A stretch of DNA of 64,000 nt from NCBI RefSeq assembly GCF_900104765.1, contig NZ_LT629737.1, positions 2,356,001-2,420,000 on the forward strand. Reading direction: 5' to 3'. Below are positions 16,072 to 25,208 of the stretch, piece after piece; the first letter of the stretch is position 1; each line of letters opens with the position of its first letter. This DNA comes from Gillisia sp. Hel1_33_143 (lineage in GTDB: Bacteria; Bacteroidota; Bacteroidia; Flavobacteriales; Flavobacteriaceae). The position numbers and the translations under genes were made by a program. The notes under the pieces were generated by a model. The model was not told the origin of the DNA and did not search any database. It worked only from the letters and a program-made list of their open reading frames with translations.

Positions 16072-18123
16072 ATGCCTGAAAATTACACCGAAAAGGAGCA
16101 CACTACTTTTTTAAGAATAAAATCTTTAGTTCAATCTTTTGCAGCGCTCTCACTTATATGGTTAGCCTTGATATTTCTATTAAGCGTTATAGAAGTTTCT
16201 CTAAATTCTAATTTCCACGGTCTTCCTTTAGGTTTCTTAAAGCTATTGATGTGGAGTTTTTATATAGATCTGCTTTTTTGGTTAAAGTTCATTCCATTAC
16301 TTTTTATTCTTTATGCGATATTATATCTAATAGCTCCTAAGCTAGCAAACATCAGTTTCAAACTATTTATATCCTTAATATTCGTAATTCAACTATTACT
16401 TATAAGTTATTTTAATACCGCTTTGGTAATGTTGGGAGCAGATCTTTTTGGCTATTCGCTTGAAGATATAACCCAAACCGTGGGAGCATCTGGGGGAGTA
16501 AGTATAGTATCTGCTGTATTATTTATCCTTCTGGTGTTATTTAACGTTGTAATTTTAAATTTACTCCCAAAGCGATTTAAATTGAATTTTATTTTGGCTG
16601 CAGTAATAGTTATACTAGCAGTAATCTATATTCCGGTTAACGCTATAACTTCATGGAATAAAGTCAACTTAAAATCTGATTATGCCAATAACCTGATTAC
16701 TAATAAATCTGAACATTTTTATAGCGCAGCCTATGATCATTATTTTCCAGAAATTTATGAAATTGATATCTATGCAGATTCTTATATTGGAGATTTTATA
16801 GACAAGCTTACCAAAGCTATCCCATTTGAATATGTAGATGAAGAGAATTATCCCTTTTTACATAAGGATATAGAAAATGATGTACTAACTCCTTTTTTTG
16901 AGCCAGGAACAGAAAAACCGAATATTGTAATAATATTAGTAGAAGGATTAGGAAGGGCGTTTACTAATAGCGGCGCTTATTTAGGTAATTTCACCCCATA
17001 TCTAGATTCCCTTTCTTCAGAAAGTTTATACTGGAAAAACTTTATGAGCGAGGGTGGAAGAACTTTTGCCGTGCTTCCATCTATACTAGGTTCTTTGCCG
17101 TTCGGGCAAAATGGTTATTTAGCAATGGGACCAAAGATGCCTGAACAATTATCTATGATCAATCTTTTAAATGCAAATGGATATAGAACTTCTTTTTATT
17201 ATGGAGGAGATTCGGGATTTGATAATATGTCTCAATATTTAAAGCTTAATAATATAGATGAGATCAATGATCTAAGCACATTCCCATCATCTAAGTATCC
17301 AAAGTTACCAGCTAATAATGGATTCTCTTGGGGATATAGCGATAAGGCGTTGTACCAGTATTATTTAGATACTAGGCCAGTAAGTAGCTCTCAACCGCAA
17401 TTAAGCGTGCTTTTAACACTTGCAACTCATAGTCCTTTTCTAATTGAAGAGAAAGAAAGGTATACAAAGAAATTTGAGGAACGACTTACTGAATTAGGTT
17501 TTGATAACAGTAAAAAAGAAAATTACAGAAATTACGAAAAGCAATATGTAAGCATTTTATATGCAGATGATGCTATAAAAGAATTTATGGACAGCTATAG
17601 AAAAAGAGCAGATTTTAAGAACACCATTTTTCTTATAACCGGAGATCACAGAATTCCAGAAATTCCTATGAGTACTAAATTAGATAGGTACCATGTACCC
17701 TTCATTGTTTATTCTCCTATGCTTAAAAGGACTGCTGAAATGAATTCTGTTTCAACTCATTTTGATATTGCTCCAAGTTTGTTATCATTTTTAGAGACCA
17801 ATTACAGTATAAAGTTACCAGCAACTATGAGTTGGGTAGGAAAAGGTTTAGATACTACCAGAGCTTTCCAAAATATACATGAAGTTCCGTTAATGCAAAC
17901 CAAAACAGATCTTATAGATTTTATAATGGGCGAATATCATTTAAACGGAGATAACCTTTATAAATTTAACGAGAAAATGGAAGAGGTATTAATAGATGAT
18001 GCAGATAAAAAAGCACAACTTATTAATGCTTTTAATTTGTTTAAAAAGCGGAATGCTGAAATTATTAAAGGAAGAAAGATCGTGCCAGATTCCGTATTTC
18101 AGAACTACACCATGTCTAATTAA
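16072..18123 (+). CDS. LTA synthase family membrane sulfatase/phosphoglycerol transferase
   Basis: This is a 683-residue protein. Five membrane helices in about the first 190 residues are followed by an extracytoplasmic alkaline-phosphatase-superfamily domain. The metal and nucleophile region is visible as VEGLG (Glu at about 290), EGGRTF (nucleophile Thr at about 329) and TGDHRIPE (Asp/His near 524). This is the plan of LtaS, OpgB and related enzymes that transfer phosphoglycerol or phosphoethanolamine to cell-surface glycans. Gram-negative Bacteroidota lack lipoteichoic acid, so the acceptor is more likely an envelope glycan. It ends 3 bp from the convergent gene at 18127. Confidence 0.85.
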   Translation: MPENYTEKEHTTFLRIKSLVQSFAALSLIWLALIFLLSVIEVSLNSNFHGLPLGFLKLLMWSFYIDLLFWLKFIPLLFILYAILYLIAPKLANISFKLFISLIFVIQLLLISYFNTALVMLGADLFGYSLEDITQTVGASGGVSIVSAVLFILLVLFNVVILNLLPKRFKLNFILAAVIVILAVIYIPVNAITSWNKVNLKSDYANNLITNKSEHFYSAAYDHYFPEIYEIDIYADSYIGDFIDKLTKAIPFEYVDEENYPFLHKDIENDVLTPFFEPGTEKPNIVIILVEGLGRAFTNSGAYLGNFTPYLDSLSSESLYWKNFMSEGGRTFAVLPSILGSLPFGQNGYLAMGPKMPEQLSMINLLNANGYRTSFYYGGDSGFDNMSQYLKLNNIDEINDLSTFPSSKYPKLPANNGFSWGYSDKALYQYYLDTRPVSSSQPQLSVLLTLATHSPFLIEEKERYTKKFEERLTELGFDNSKKENYRNYEKQYVSILYADDAIKEFMDSYRKRADFKNTIFLITGDHRIPEIPMSTKLDRYHVPFIVYSPMLKRTAEMNSVSTHFDIAPSLLSFLETNYSIKLPATMSWVGKGLDTTRAFQNIHEVPLMQTKTDLIDFIMGEYHLNGDNLYKFNEKMEEVLIDDADKKAQLINAFNLFKKRNAEIIKGRKIVPDSVFQNYTMSN

Positions 18124-18126
18124 ATA

Positions 18127-19287
18127 TCAATCGTTAAGGTTTTGGTTATAATCTTCTAAAATTTCTGAAAGCATAGGGCGATAGAACTTCCAAAAGAAAC
18201 TTTTTCTTTCTAGAGCATCTTGTTCGTTATAAAAAAATCCTTCAAAAAAACCAATGCCTTTAAAATAAGAGCTGGTAATATTTACTGCATTATCACTAAA
18301 GTCTCCTGAAAAATAATAGAAGATATAGTCTTGGTCTTTATGCATGGTCACTGCAGGGAACGTGGTTGGAATACCATACTTTTTAAGTTCATTTTTGCCG
18401 GCATTGTTAGCGCTTATCTCAAATTTAGAGACCACATCGTTCACTTCTAAATTAGGTATCATAATATCAAACCAAAAGGGATATTTAATCTTCTCTGGTA
18501 ATGATAAATGCTCCTGTGCATAATCATTACTAACTATATGTGGTAATGACTCTGTAAGATGTTCATCTTTCTGCAATATTACTACTTCATCCTTATCATT
18601 AACAAAGGCAATTCCAGACTTTGTGAACGGCCACTTCCTTTTATGTGTGTTTTCATAATTTCTTATGAGCCATTGTGGAATCTCTTTATTTATGCTGATA
18701 TCTAAATTGTCAAAATAGCGTGCCGTCCAACCAGTCCATTTTAATTGAAACATATTTTCAAACTGATTCCTATTTTCAGACTGTGTGGGAGAACCAATCG
18801 TGTTGAATTCGGTTATGATAAGTTTCTTTTTCTCTTTCATTAAGCGCAAAAGTTCAATGTCTTTAGAACTTAAACCACCATATAACATACCGGAACGCTC
18901 ACCAACGTCTTCTTTCTTAAACCACTCATTATTATAAATGCCATAAGTATCTGTAAAATAGACCATATCTGCATCTAAGCTTAACTGCTCTAGCTGATTT
19001 TTGGAGAAGCGCTCTAAACCTTTAATTCTGAATTTTTCATCTTTTTGGGGGAAGAATCCGTAGTAATCATGGCTGATATCATAAGCATCTTTAGTGGTCT
19101 TAGTATAACGTTCATGATTTAAGATCCAGTTTAAAGAAATATGTTCCTGGCCTTCTTTAGTAAGCATGGTTTTATCGATTATTGCAACTACAAGTTTGGT
19201 TTTTGGAGTTATTACCCATGCCATCCACATTATTAATGGAAGAAAAATTATAACTATAAAAATGAGCTTGAAGATCTTTTTACGCAT
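18127..19287 (-). CDS. Membrane-anchored periplasmic protein of unknown function
   Basis: This 386-residue protein has one N-terminal membrane helix (about residues 5-27) and a large extracytoplasmic part. Segments such as LSLDADMVYFTDTYGIYNNEW and KKKLIITEFNTIGSPT resemble an alpha/beta domain that handles a cut-off decision, like class I glutamine-amidotransferase-like folds, but no catalytic motif is clear. I do not recognise the family. It starts 2 bp after the stop of the YaiO-like gene, so the two are cotranscribed and probably work together at the envelope, perhaps in export or modification of a polysaccharide. Confidence 0.7.
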   Translation of the reverse strand: MRKKIFKLIFIVIIFLPLIMWMAWVITPKTKLVVAIIDKTMLTKEGQEHISLNWILNHERYTKTTKDAYDISHDYYGFFPQKDEKFRIKGLERFSKNQLEQLSLDADMVYFTDTYGIYNNEWFKKEDVGERSGMLYGGLSSKDIELLRLMKEKKKLIITEFNTIGSPTQSENRNQFENMFQLKWTGWTARYFDNLDISINKEIPQWLIRNYENTHKRKWPFTKSGIAFVNDKDEVVILQKDEHLTESLPHIVSNDYAQEHLSLPEKIKYPFWFDIMIPNLEVNDVVSKFEISANNAGKNELKKYGIPTTFPAVTMHKDQDYIFYYFSGDFSDNAVNITSSYFKGIGFFEGFFYNEQDALERKSFFWKFYRPMLSEILEDYNQNLND

Positions 19288-19289
19288 AT

Positions 19290-20561
19290 TTAGAACCTTT
19301 TATTATAACCTACACCAATTTGAAACTGATTTCCTTTAACGCCTTGTTGGTATTCTTGGTTCTCAAGTTCTGCAGAAATAAATATAACATTAGTTGTATT
19401 AAAGCTTCTTCTGTAACCTATAGAGATATCACTAGTCTTAAGTTTATAAGTATCTCCATTATTATATAAAATGTTGTTAGTAGGATCGTCTGGAGATAAA
19501 CCAGTTCCTACAGAAAAGCTTAAAAAATCATCTGCACCACCAATATAATATCTTACGTTTAAGGTTAAAGACTGAGATAGAGATTCGTTAGAAGGGGTGA
19601 GATACGTTCTTAAATTGAACCAATAATTTTTATAGTATTTTCCCAATGATGCGGTGTAAATCCAAGTTTCATCTGAGAATTTTAGCATTCTAAAACCTGC
19701 CTCTGCCTCCATAGACCACGGCAAATTTGCGTAAAGAGAAAAACCCGCTCTAAGTTGTGGAAAAATTCCATCTTTTTTAGCGATTCCAGCACTTACATAG
19801 GTGTAAAAAGTATTGGAAATTCTGGGATAAGCATCCACTTCAAATTGAACACCATCAGTTTGAAATCTGTTTGCGTAGTTAACTCTACCGGTTATAGATC
19901 CAAATTTTGTTTGTCTTCCATAGTCTACACTTGCAAGATGCCATGGATCATCAAAGCGTTTGTCAAAATACACGAAATCATAGGTTAGTCCTATAATATT
20001 TTTTGAAGAAGCATTTTTTATACTTTCACTTAAACCTCTAGCTTTAGAGTATTGAGGGTTGATCTTTAGAAGCTCATTAACCGTTTTATTAGCTTCGGGA
20101 AATTCTCTTAGATCTGTTAAAATACGTGCTTTTAAATAAAGCAATTCTTCAGACTTTGGATGGTATTCCAATCCATTATTTACGATCGCCTTAGCCTTTT
20201 TTGAATCATCATTCCAATATTCCAAACTTCCATATGCCAAACTACCATCTTCATGTCCCGGGTTCTTTTCTAATACTCGGTTAAATTCTACGCGAGCACT
20301 ATCCACCTTGTCTGTCCAAGTATATAATCTTCCTAAAAATATGCGGATATCTGCGTAGTCTGGGCTAATTTCTAGAGCCTTTTTGGTTAGGGCAATTGCT
20401 TTTGGATAGTTATCATCATCAAAAGCGGTGTTACGCGCCTTTATAAAAAGCTCATCAGAGCTAAGATCTTCCTGAGCAAAAGTATTGGGAATTTGGAGCA
20501 TTAGAACGAAAAAAGCAAACAGAGCTTGACTTTTAATTCTACTAGAACTGGGGTAATTCAT
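19290..20561 (-). CDS. YaiO family outer-membrane beta-barrel protein with TPR repeats
   Basis: This is a 423-residue protein. A signal peptide (cleavage after about residue 29, TFAQE) is followed by TPR repeats over about 30-170 (for example ALEISPDYADIRIFLGRLYT and ILTDLREFPEANKTVNELLK) and a C-terminal beta-barrel of about 230 residues ending in an aromatic residue (GVGYNKRF). The TPR-plus-barrel plan recalls PgaA-like exopolysaccharide exporters. It heads a two-gene unit with the anchored unknown at 18127-19287. A TATCTTTG -7 element lies upstream. Confidence 0.82.
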   Translation of the reverse strand: MNYPSSSRIKSQALFAFFVLMLQIPNTFAQEDLSSDELFIKARNTAFDDDNYPKAIALTKKALEISPDYADIRIFLGRLYTWTDKVDSARVEFNRVLEKNPGHEDGSLAYGSLEYWNDDSKKAKAIVNNGLEYHPKSEELLYLKARILTDLREFPEANKTVNELLKINPQYSKARGLSESIKNASSKNIIGLTYDFVYFDKRFDDPWHLASVDYGRQTKFGSITGRVNYANRFQTDGVQFEVDAYPRISNTFYTYVSAGIAKKDGIFPQLRAGFSLYANLPWSMEAEAGFRMLKFSDETWIYTASLGKYYKNYWFNLRTYLTPSNESLSQSLTLNVRYYIGGADDFLSFSVGTGLSPDDPTNNILYNNGDTYKLKTSDISIGYRRSFNTTNVIFISAELENQEYQQGVKGNQFQIGVGYNKRF

Positions 20562-20594
20562 AAGAATTTATAAAATAGGTTAAAACTTGGGGTA

Positions 20595-20602
20595 CAAAGA
20601 TA
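20595..20602 (-). promoter_or_regulatory. -7 promoter element for the YaiO-like operon
   Basis: TATCTTTG on the minus strand fits TAnnTTTG and would start transcription about 30 nt before the ATG at 20561. No convincing -33 element was found at the usual distance. Confidence 0.45.
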
Positions 20603-20937
20603 TGTGCTTTCAATTGGACTTATAAAGAGCCAATAATAGTATGCTTCATAATTAATTAAAGATATATAATTTTAAAAAAGACACAATGATTTTGATAAAA
20701 AGAAATATCAGACAAGAATATTTCAGTAGAAAAATTCTAGGCTAGCGACTGAGGTGGGTGTGGATTTTAATTTTGGAAAACAATATTTTTCTTTTCGATC
20801 TGCTCTTCTATAAAATTATCTTAATAAAAAAAGCAGATCTAATGGGAGTGCCTTTGAAAATAGCCTTTTTATAAATTCTCGCTATTAATGTTAGAATTGC
20901 GAATGAAGGAATTTCAAAAAAGATAAGATTTAAAGGC
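20603..20937. other. Intergenic stretch without a recognisable gene
   Basis: This AT-rich stretch lies between the YaiO promoter and the end of the 5'-nucleotidase-family gene. The only structure seen is an inverted repeat, GATCTGCT (20797-20804) and AGCAGATC (20832-20839), with a 27-nt spacer. No tRNA-like fold, start-codon-led frame with a plausible protein, or operator palindrome was found. Confidence 0.5.
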
Positions 20938-22554
20938 TTATTTATTTTTAATTACTACTTCTCCCATTCTTTTAGGAAAAGAAAGTTCTTCCATTTCCTT
21001 AAGATTTTTCAGTACAAACTCTGTAAGAATGGTGTCTGTTTTTACAATATTAGTGCTTTTTCCAAATTCATCGTAATTATGAATTCCGTTAAGCATTCCC
21101 GCATGCGTAACTACTTTATAAAGTTTGGTTGGATTTAGATCTTCATTTTGAATTTTAATGGCATCAATTCTTTGCCCTATCGGCTTCTTGAGATCTAAGT
21201 GATATTGTATCCCTGAAGATTGAATTAATCCACCTACCGTCTTAAATTTGTCTATAGGGTTTAAGTTGGTAGCTGTTTGTTCCAGCGTTCTTCTTATTTG
21301 TTCCCCTGTCATCTCCAACGTAACTATTTTAGCAGGATGCGGCAAAAGTTTATAGATATCTTCTGAAGTGATTTCACCTTTTAAAGAAATCCCATATCCA
21401 ACTCCAGGCAAGAACGCTGCATTTGCCTTAAATTTATCTACCATAAAGCTGGTAACCATTTTATCAAAAGGACTTTCAGATTTATATTGTCTTCCAATTA
21501 CAGTATTCGTTTTGGTAATCTTTTCTTCTAATTGAGATTTATATGGTTTTCTAAGTATAGAGATCATATGCTTCATTTCTGGATCTGGAGACATTTTATC
21601 ATGCCACAGGTAATGATAATTAGCATTTAGCGCTATAATCTTATTATTGCTAACTTGGATTTCAGTTTCTCCTAAAATAGCTCCATCAGAAAGAGCTTGA
21701 ACAATATAAGTATCGTTTATTTTTATGGGTGGCGATATTACGTCATGACTGTGTGCACCTACAATAAGATCTACACCATCAATTTCTTCAGCAATAACTT
21801 TATCTACTGCCATTCCCTCATGAGATAACAAGACAATAATAGCTGCTTTTTTACTGATTATGGGAAGATACTTTTTTATGGCATCGATCCCGGTTTCAAA
21901 TTTTAAACCTTCAATGTTTTTAGAATTCCCTGTAAGTGGTGTGTTTCTGTAACCTAAAGAAAGAATAGCAATAGAAATTCCTTGTTTTTCTATGATAATA
22001 TAGGGTTCACCAAAAACCGGAGTTCCAGTTTTTTCATCTATAATATTAGCAGCGCGCATCGGAAAATTTGCCAATTTTTGAAGCTCATCGGTTCGCTCTA
22101 ATCCATAATCAAAATCATGATTTCCAAGCGCCAGAAGATCGTAACCAACTTGGTTCATCATACTAATCATGGCTTCCCCTTTGGTAAGATTTCCTAATTG
22201 ATCATCACTAAAAGTATCACCGCCATCTAATAATATCACCTTATCATTTCCTTTTTCAGTTCTTATAGATTTTATAGCTGCTGCCATATAATCAAAACCT
22301 CCAATAAAGGCTTTACGGTCAAATCTCATTAAGTTGTCTATAGAATCTCCCGTTTGTGCGGTAGCATTATCTAAAGTTGTTTCAAAAGGCATATAAGAAC
22401 CATGCATGTCATTGGTGTGCAGTATAGCAATAGTTTTTGCCTTATTTTCCATAGCATTATTTTGAAGCACCGTTTTCTTATTGGTATTGCAGCTTACTAT
22501 AATAAGTGCAAGCATTCCATAAAAAGGCAAAAAGTATTTAATATTATTGGTCAT
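20938..22554 (-). CDS. 5'-nucleotidase/SoxB-superfamily metallophosphatase lipoprotein
   Basis: This 538-residue protein has a lipobox Cys at residue 22. The N-terminal dinuclear metal domain shows HTNDMHG, LLDGGDTFSD, ALGNHDFDYG, LLSHEG and GAHSHD. The C-terminal domain includes LEMTGEQIRRTLEQT and VGGLIQSSGIQYHLD. These match the UshA/5'-nucleotidase superfamily, which also contains the thiosulfohydrolase SoxB. The NHD dyad is the nucleotidase form and not the SoxB GHWEF form, so nucleotide or other phosphoester hydrolysis is the safer call. It is transcribed divergently from the thiosulfate-dehydrogenase-like gene and shares its operator, which hints at a role in sulfur metabolism. Confidence 0.85.
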   Translation of the reverse strand: MTNNIKYFLPFYGMLALIIVSCNTNKKTVLQNNAMENKAKTIAILHTNDMHGSYMPFETTLDNATAQTGDSIDNLMRFDRKAFIGGFDYMAAAIKSIRTEKGNDKVILLDGGDTFSDDQLGNLTKGEAMISMMNQVGYDLLALGNHDFDYGLERTDELQKLANFPMRAANIIDEKTGTPVFGEPYIIIEKQGISIAILSLGYRNTPLTGNSKNIEGLKFETGIDAIKKYLPIISKKAAIIVLLSHEGMAVDKVIAEEIDGVDLIVGAHSHDVISPPIKINDTYIVQALSDGAILGETEIQVSNNKIIALNANYHYLWHDKMSPDPEMKHMISILRKPYKSQLEEKITKTNTVIGRQYKSESPFDKMVTSFMVDKFKANAAFLPGVGYGISLKGEITSEDIYKLLPHPAKIVTLEMTGEQIRRTLEQTATNLNPIDKFKTVGGLIQSSGIQYHLDLKKPIGQRIDAIKIQNEDLNPTKLYKVVTHAGMLNGIHNYDEFGKSTNIVKTDTILTEFVLKNLKEMEELSFPKRMGEVVIKNK

Positions 22555-22576
22555 AACTATAATTTTAGAGAGCGGA

Positions 22577-22621
22577 CTAATTTAAAAGTATGATGAGCTA
22601 TTATATGTAACATTTGTTACA
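22577..22621 (-). promoter_or_regulatory. Minus-strand use of the TGTAAC palindrome: candidate promoter of the nucleotidase-family gene
   Basis: From the centre of the palindrome at 22606-22621, 29.5 bp on the minus strand leads to TAAATTAG (22584-22577), one mismatch from TAnnTTTG. The spacing equals that of the plus-strand promoters of this regulon. The predicted transcript would start about 18 nt before the ATG at 22554, the leader length seen at 25916, 32961 and 40086. Confidence 0.5.
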
Positions 22622-22650
22622 CATTTAAGAACTTCTAATCTTTAGGTTTG
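22606..22650 (+). promoter_or_regulatory. Crp/Fnr-type operator and -7 element upstream of tsdA-like gene
   Basis: TGTAACATTTGTTACA (22606-22621) is a perfect 16-bp palindrome. Its centre is 29.5 bp before TAGGTTTG (22643-22650), a full TAnnTTTG match. This puts the operator near -41.5, the class II activator position. The leader to the ATG at 22742 is about 88 nt. It is one of five such arrangements in this window. Confidence 0.8.
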
Positions 22651-22741
22651 TTACTAATTTCGCTTATTAAACTTATCTTAGTATTACCATCTTTTATGTT
22701 AAGAAATTTATTTTAATGGGTGACGATTAATTTCAAGAGCG

Positions 22742-23773
22742 ATGACTATTTATAGAAAATTAAGCAAATCGATTGCCTTTTTATTCGGATCAGTATTAGC
22801 AATAATAGTGGTGATATTCTTAGGTATTTATCTTTATAGTTCAGATCCTTACTTGTTTAAAGATAAGCAAATACTTGCGGAAAACTGGCAGCCAAAAGAT
22901 GTAGAAGCTGAAATGAGTGCTGGATTTGTAGATTCTCAAATTAAATATGGATATCAGCTTATTTCTGAATCTCCAAAATACATGGGACCTCAGGCAAAAG
23001 ATCCTGAAATGAGATATGCAGGTAATAATCTTGCATGTATGAATTGCCATTTAAAAGCGGGAACGCAGCCGGGTTCTGCTTCTTGGATAGGAGTTACCAA
23101 TAGATTTCCTCAGTTTAGAGGTAGATCTAATAGCGATGGAACTATAGAGGATAGAATTAATGGATGCATGCAACGCAGTATGAATGGAGACAAGCTGCCA
23201 ACAGATTCAAAAGAAATGAAAGCCATAGTTGCTTATATGGAATGGTTAACTGAAGATATGCCTGCAGAACGAGAAAAGGATTTCAAAGGATATGCTAAAG
23301 TTGAACTTCCCACTGTTGCTGTTGATTTTGATAAAGGTAAAGATCTATTTTCTAAAGAATGTACAGTGTGTCACGGAGATAACGGACAGGGCGTAAAATT
23401 GGCAGATTCTACAAAAGGATACCAATACCCTCCACTTTGGGGCCCGGATAGTTATAATAATGGTGCAGGAATGCACAGAGTAATCACCGCTGCACAATTT
23501 ATTAAAGGAAATATGCCTTTTGGACAAGCAACCTGGAAGTCTCCAAAACTTACAGATGAAGAGGCTTACAATCTGGCAGGGTATATCAATAGTTTCAGTA
23601 GACCTCAAAAAGAAGGTTTAAGTAAAGATTATCCAGATCTTAAACTAAAACCAGTTTCTACACCTTACGGCCCTTACGCAGATAATTTTTCGGTAGAACA
23701 ACATCAATTTGGACCGTTTCAGCCTATAATGGACTACTACAAACAGAAATATGATATAACTAAAAACAAATGA
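22742..23773 (+). CDS. tsdA: TsdA-like dihaem cytochrome c (probable thiosulfate dehydrogenase), membrane anchored
   Basis: This is a 343-residue protein. An N-terminal membrane helix (about 12-33) is followed by two cytochrome c domains with haem motifs C99-MN-C102-H103 and C207-TV-C210-H211. The segment YAGNNLACMNCHLKAG, together with RINGCMQRSMNG, is the thiosulfate dehydrogenase pattern. Cys142 in the latter is the likely axial ligand of the first haem. TsdA couples two thiosulfates to tetrathionate, or works in reverse. The stop overlaps the start of the porin-like gene (ATGA), and the operator at 22606-22621 suggests sulfur-responsive control. Confidence 0.82.
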   Translation: MTIYRKLSKSIAFLFGSVLAIIVVIFLGIYLYSSDPYLFKDKQILAENWQPKDVEAEMSAGFVDSQIKYGYQLISESPKYMGPQAKDPEMRYAGNNLACMNCHLKAGTQPGSASWIGVTNRFPQFRGRSNSDGTIEDRINGCMQRSMNGDKLPTDSKEMKAIVAYMEWLTEDMPAEREKDFKGYAKVELPTVAVDFDKGKDLFSKECTVCHGDNGQGVKLADSTKGYQYPPLWGPDSYNNGAGMHRVITAAQFIKGNMPFGQATWKSPKLTDEEAYNLAGYINSFSRPQKEGLSKDYPDLKLKPVSTPYGPYADNFSVEQHQFGPFQPIMDYYKQKYDITKNK

Positions 23774-25128
23774 TAAAGAAATTCTTCTTCCTTCTACTTC
23801 TAATTTTGTGTTTTCCTTCATTAATAATAGCTCAGGAAAATTCAGAAAATAAAAATCGAAGTGTCTTTTCAGGTCAAATTCGTAGTTATTACATGAATAC
23901 TGTAAATAAAGGATCTTTAAAAGATTTTAAAGCCTTGGCAGTAGGAGGTAAATTAAAATATCAATATTTATTTAATGAGAATCTAGAGTTTGGAGTAGCA
24001 GTTTATAATTCAACAAATTTAGGTTTACAAGATCTTACTAGTCCAGATTTGGCAACAGGGAAAGTGAGTAGGTATGAAGAAGGACTGTTTGATAGGTTAA
24101 ATTTAGATAACAAGACCATATTTATTTTAGGAGAGCTCTACGTAGATTATAGTTTGGAAAAACATTCTTTTAGTTTAGGTAGAATGAAGCTAAAATCTCC
24201 GTTGATAAACCCTCAGGATGGTAGAATGATCCCAAGTCTTTTTCAAGGCTTTATGTATAAGTTTGATCGAGATAAAAAGACTCATTTTCAAACCGGTATT
24301 TTTAATGCAGTAGCTCCTAGATCTACAGGGGAGTTTTATTCTATAGGAGAAAGTATAGGTACTTATGGAGCAGGTAGAAATTTTGAAGGAAAAGATTCGC
24401 AGTATGCGAATAACACCAATTCAGATTTTCTCATTATCTCGAGTGCAAATTTTAATCTTACCAAAGAGCTTAGTTTTGATACTTGGAATTATTACATAGA
24501 TAATGTTTCTAATTCATTTTATATCAAACCAAAGATTGCAGTAGCTCCTAGCGTAGATCTAGAAATGGAATGGTTGCATCAAAACAAGATTGGAAACGGA
24601 GGGAATGAAATAGATTCTTTAAGCTACTTTAGATCTAATACTTCAGATGTTTTAGGAATAAAGATGAAATATAAATGGGCGCAAAGTAATTCTTCTATTT
24701 CTTTAGCGTACGATAGGATCTTACCTCATGGTCAGTTTGTATTTCCTAGAGAATGGGGAAGAGAGTTTTTGTTCAGTTTTCAAAAGAGAGAACGTAGCGA
24801 GGGTACTGCAGATAATCATGCTTTAGTAATGTATTATGAAAATACATTTCCGCTACTAGATCCAAAATCTAAGATTCAAACTATTTTTAGCGTAGGCCAT
24901 CAATGGAAACCTTCTGTTCTAGATCCAAAATTGAATAAATATGCCGTTCCAGATTATACGCATGTTAATTTAGATATCTTCTTTTTCTTTGATAAAATAA
25001 AAAATCTTCAGCCGGAACTATTATTGGTGGCTAAATTTGCTAATGGAGATTTTCCTGATAATCCTAACTTTTATTTGAACAAAACAGATCTTTTTCATGC
25101 AGATCTGATTTTGAATTATAACTTTTAA
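23770..25128 (+). CDS. OprD-like outer-membrane porin
   Basis: This 452-residue protein has a signal peptide (cleavage near residue 21, SLIIA). The remainder alternates beta strands and turns and ends with Phe (LILNYNF), as in outer-membrane barrels. The segment SLGRMKLKSPLINPQDGRMIPSLFQG resembles the OprD-family pattern in which two strands bracket a conserved DxRMxP motif. Because it is translationally coupled to the TsdA-like gene, it may admit thiosulfate or release tetrathionate. The substrate is an inference from context. Confidence 0.75.
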   Translation: MIKKFFFLLLLILCFPSLIIAQENSENKNRSVFSGQIRSYYMNTVNKGSLKDFKALAVGGKLKYQYLFNENLEFGVAVYNSTNLGLQDLTSPDLATGKVSRYEEGLFDRLNLDNKTIFILGELYVDYSLEKHSFSLGRMKLKSPLINPQDGRMIPSLFQGFMYKFDRDKKTHFQTGIFNAVAPRSTGEFYSIGESIGTYGAGRNFEGKDSQYANNTNSDFLIISSANFNLTKELSFDTWNYYIDNVSNSFYIKPKIAVAPSVDLEMEWLHQNKIGNGGNEIDSLSYFRSNTSDVLGIKMKYKWAQSNSSISLAYDRILPHGQFVFPREWGREFLFSFQKRERSEGTADNHALVMYYENTFPLLDPKSKIQTIFSVGHQWKPSVLDPKLNKYAVPDYTHVNLDIFFFFDKIKNLQPELLLVAKFANGDFPDNPNFYLNKTDLFHADLILNYNF

Positions 25129-25208
25129 GAGCGAAGAACTTAAAAACATATAATTAGTAGGTTCAAAAAAATGGTAGTAATTTTAAACTGTTAACCAATA
25201 TATTATTC

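Noticed and set aside
20797-20839. Inverted repeat GATCTGCT...AGCAGATC as a terminator or operator
   Set aside because: The spacer is 27 nt, there is no adjacent T-run, and no promoter element lies at a suitable distance. It is probably chance in an AT-rich stretch.
20938-22554. Calling the nucleotidase-family protein SoxB
   Set aside because: It keeps the NHD dyad and GNHDFDYG motif of 5'-nucleotidases where SoxB has GHWEF-type residues. Only the regulatory context hints at sulfur, so the name was not used.
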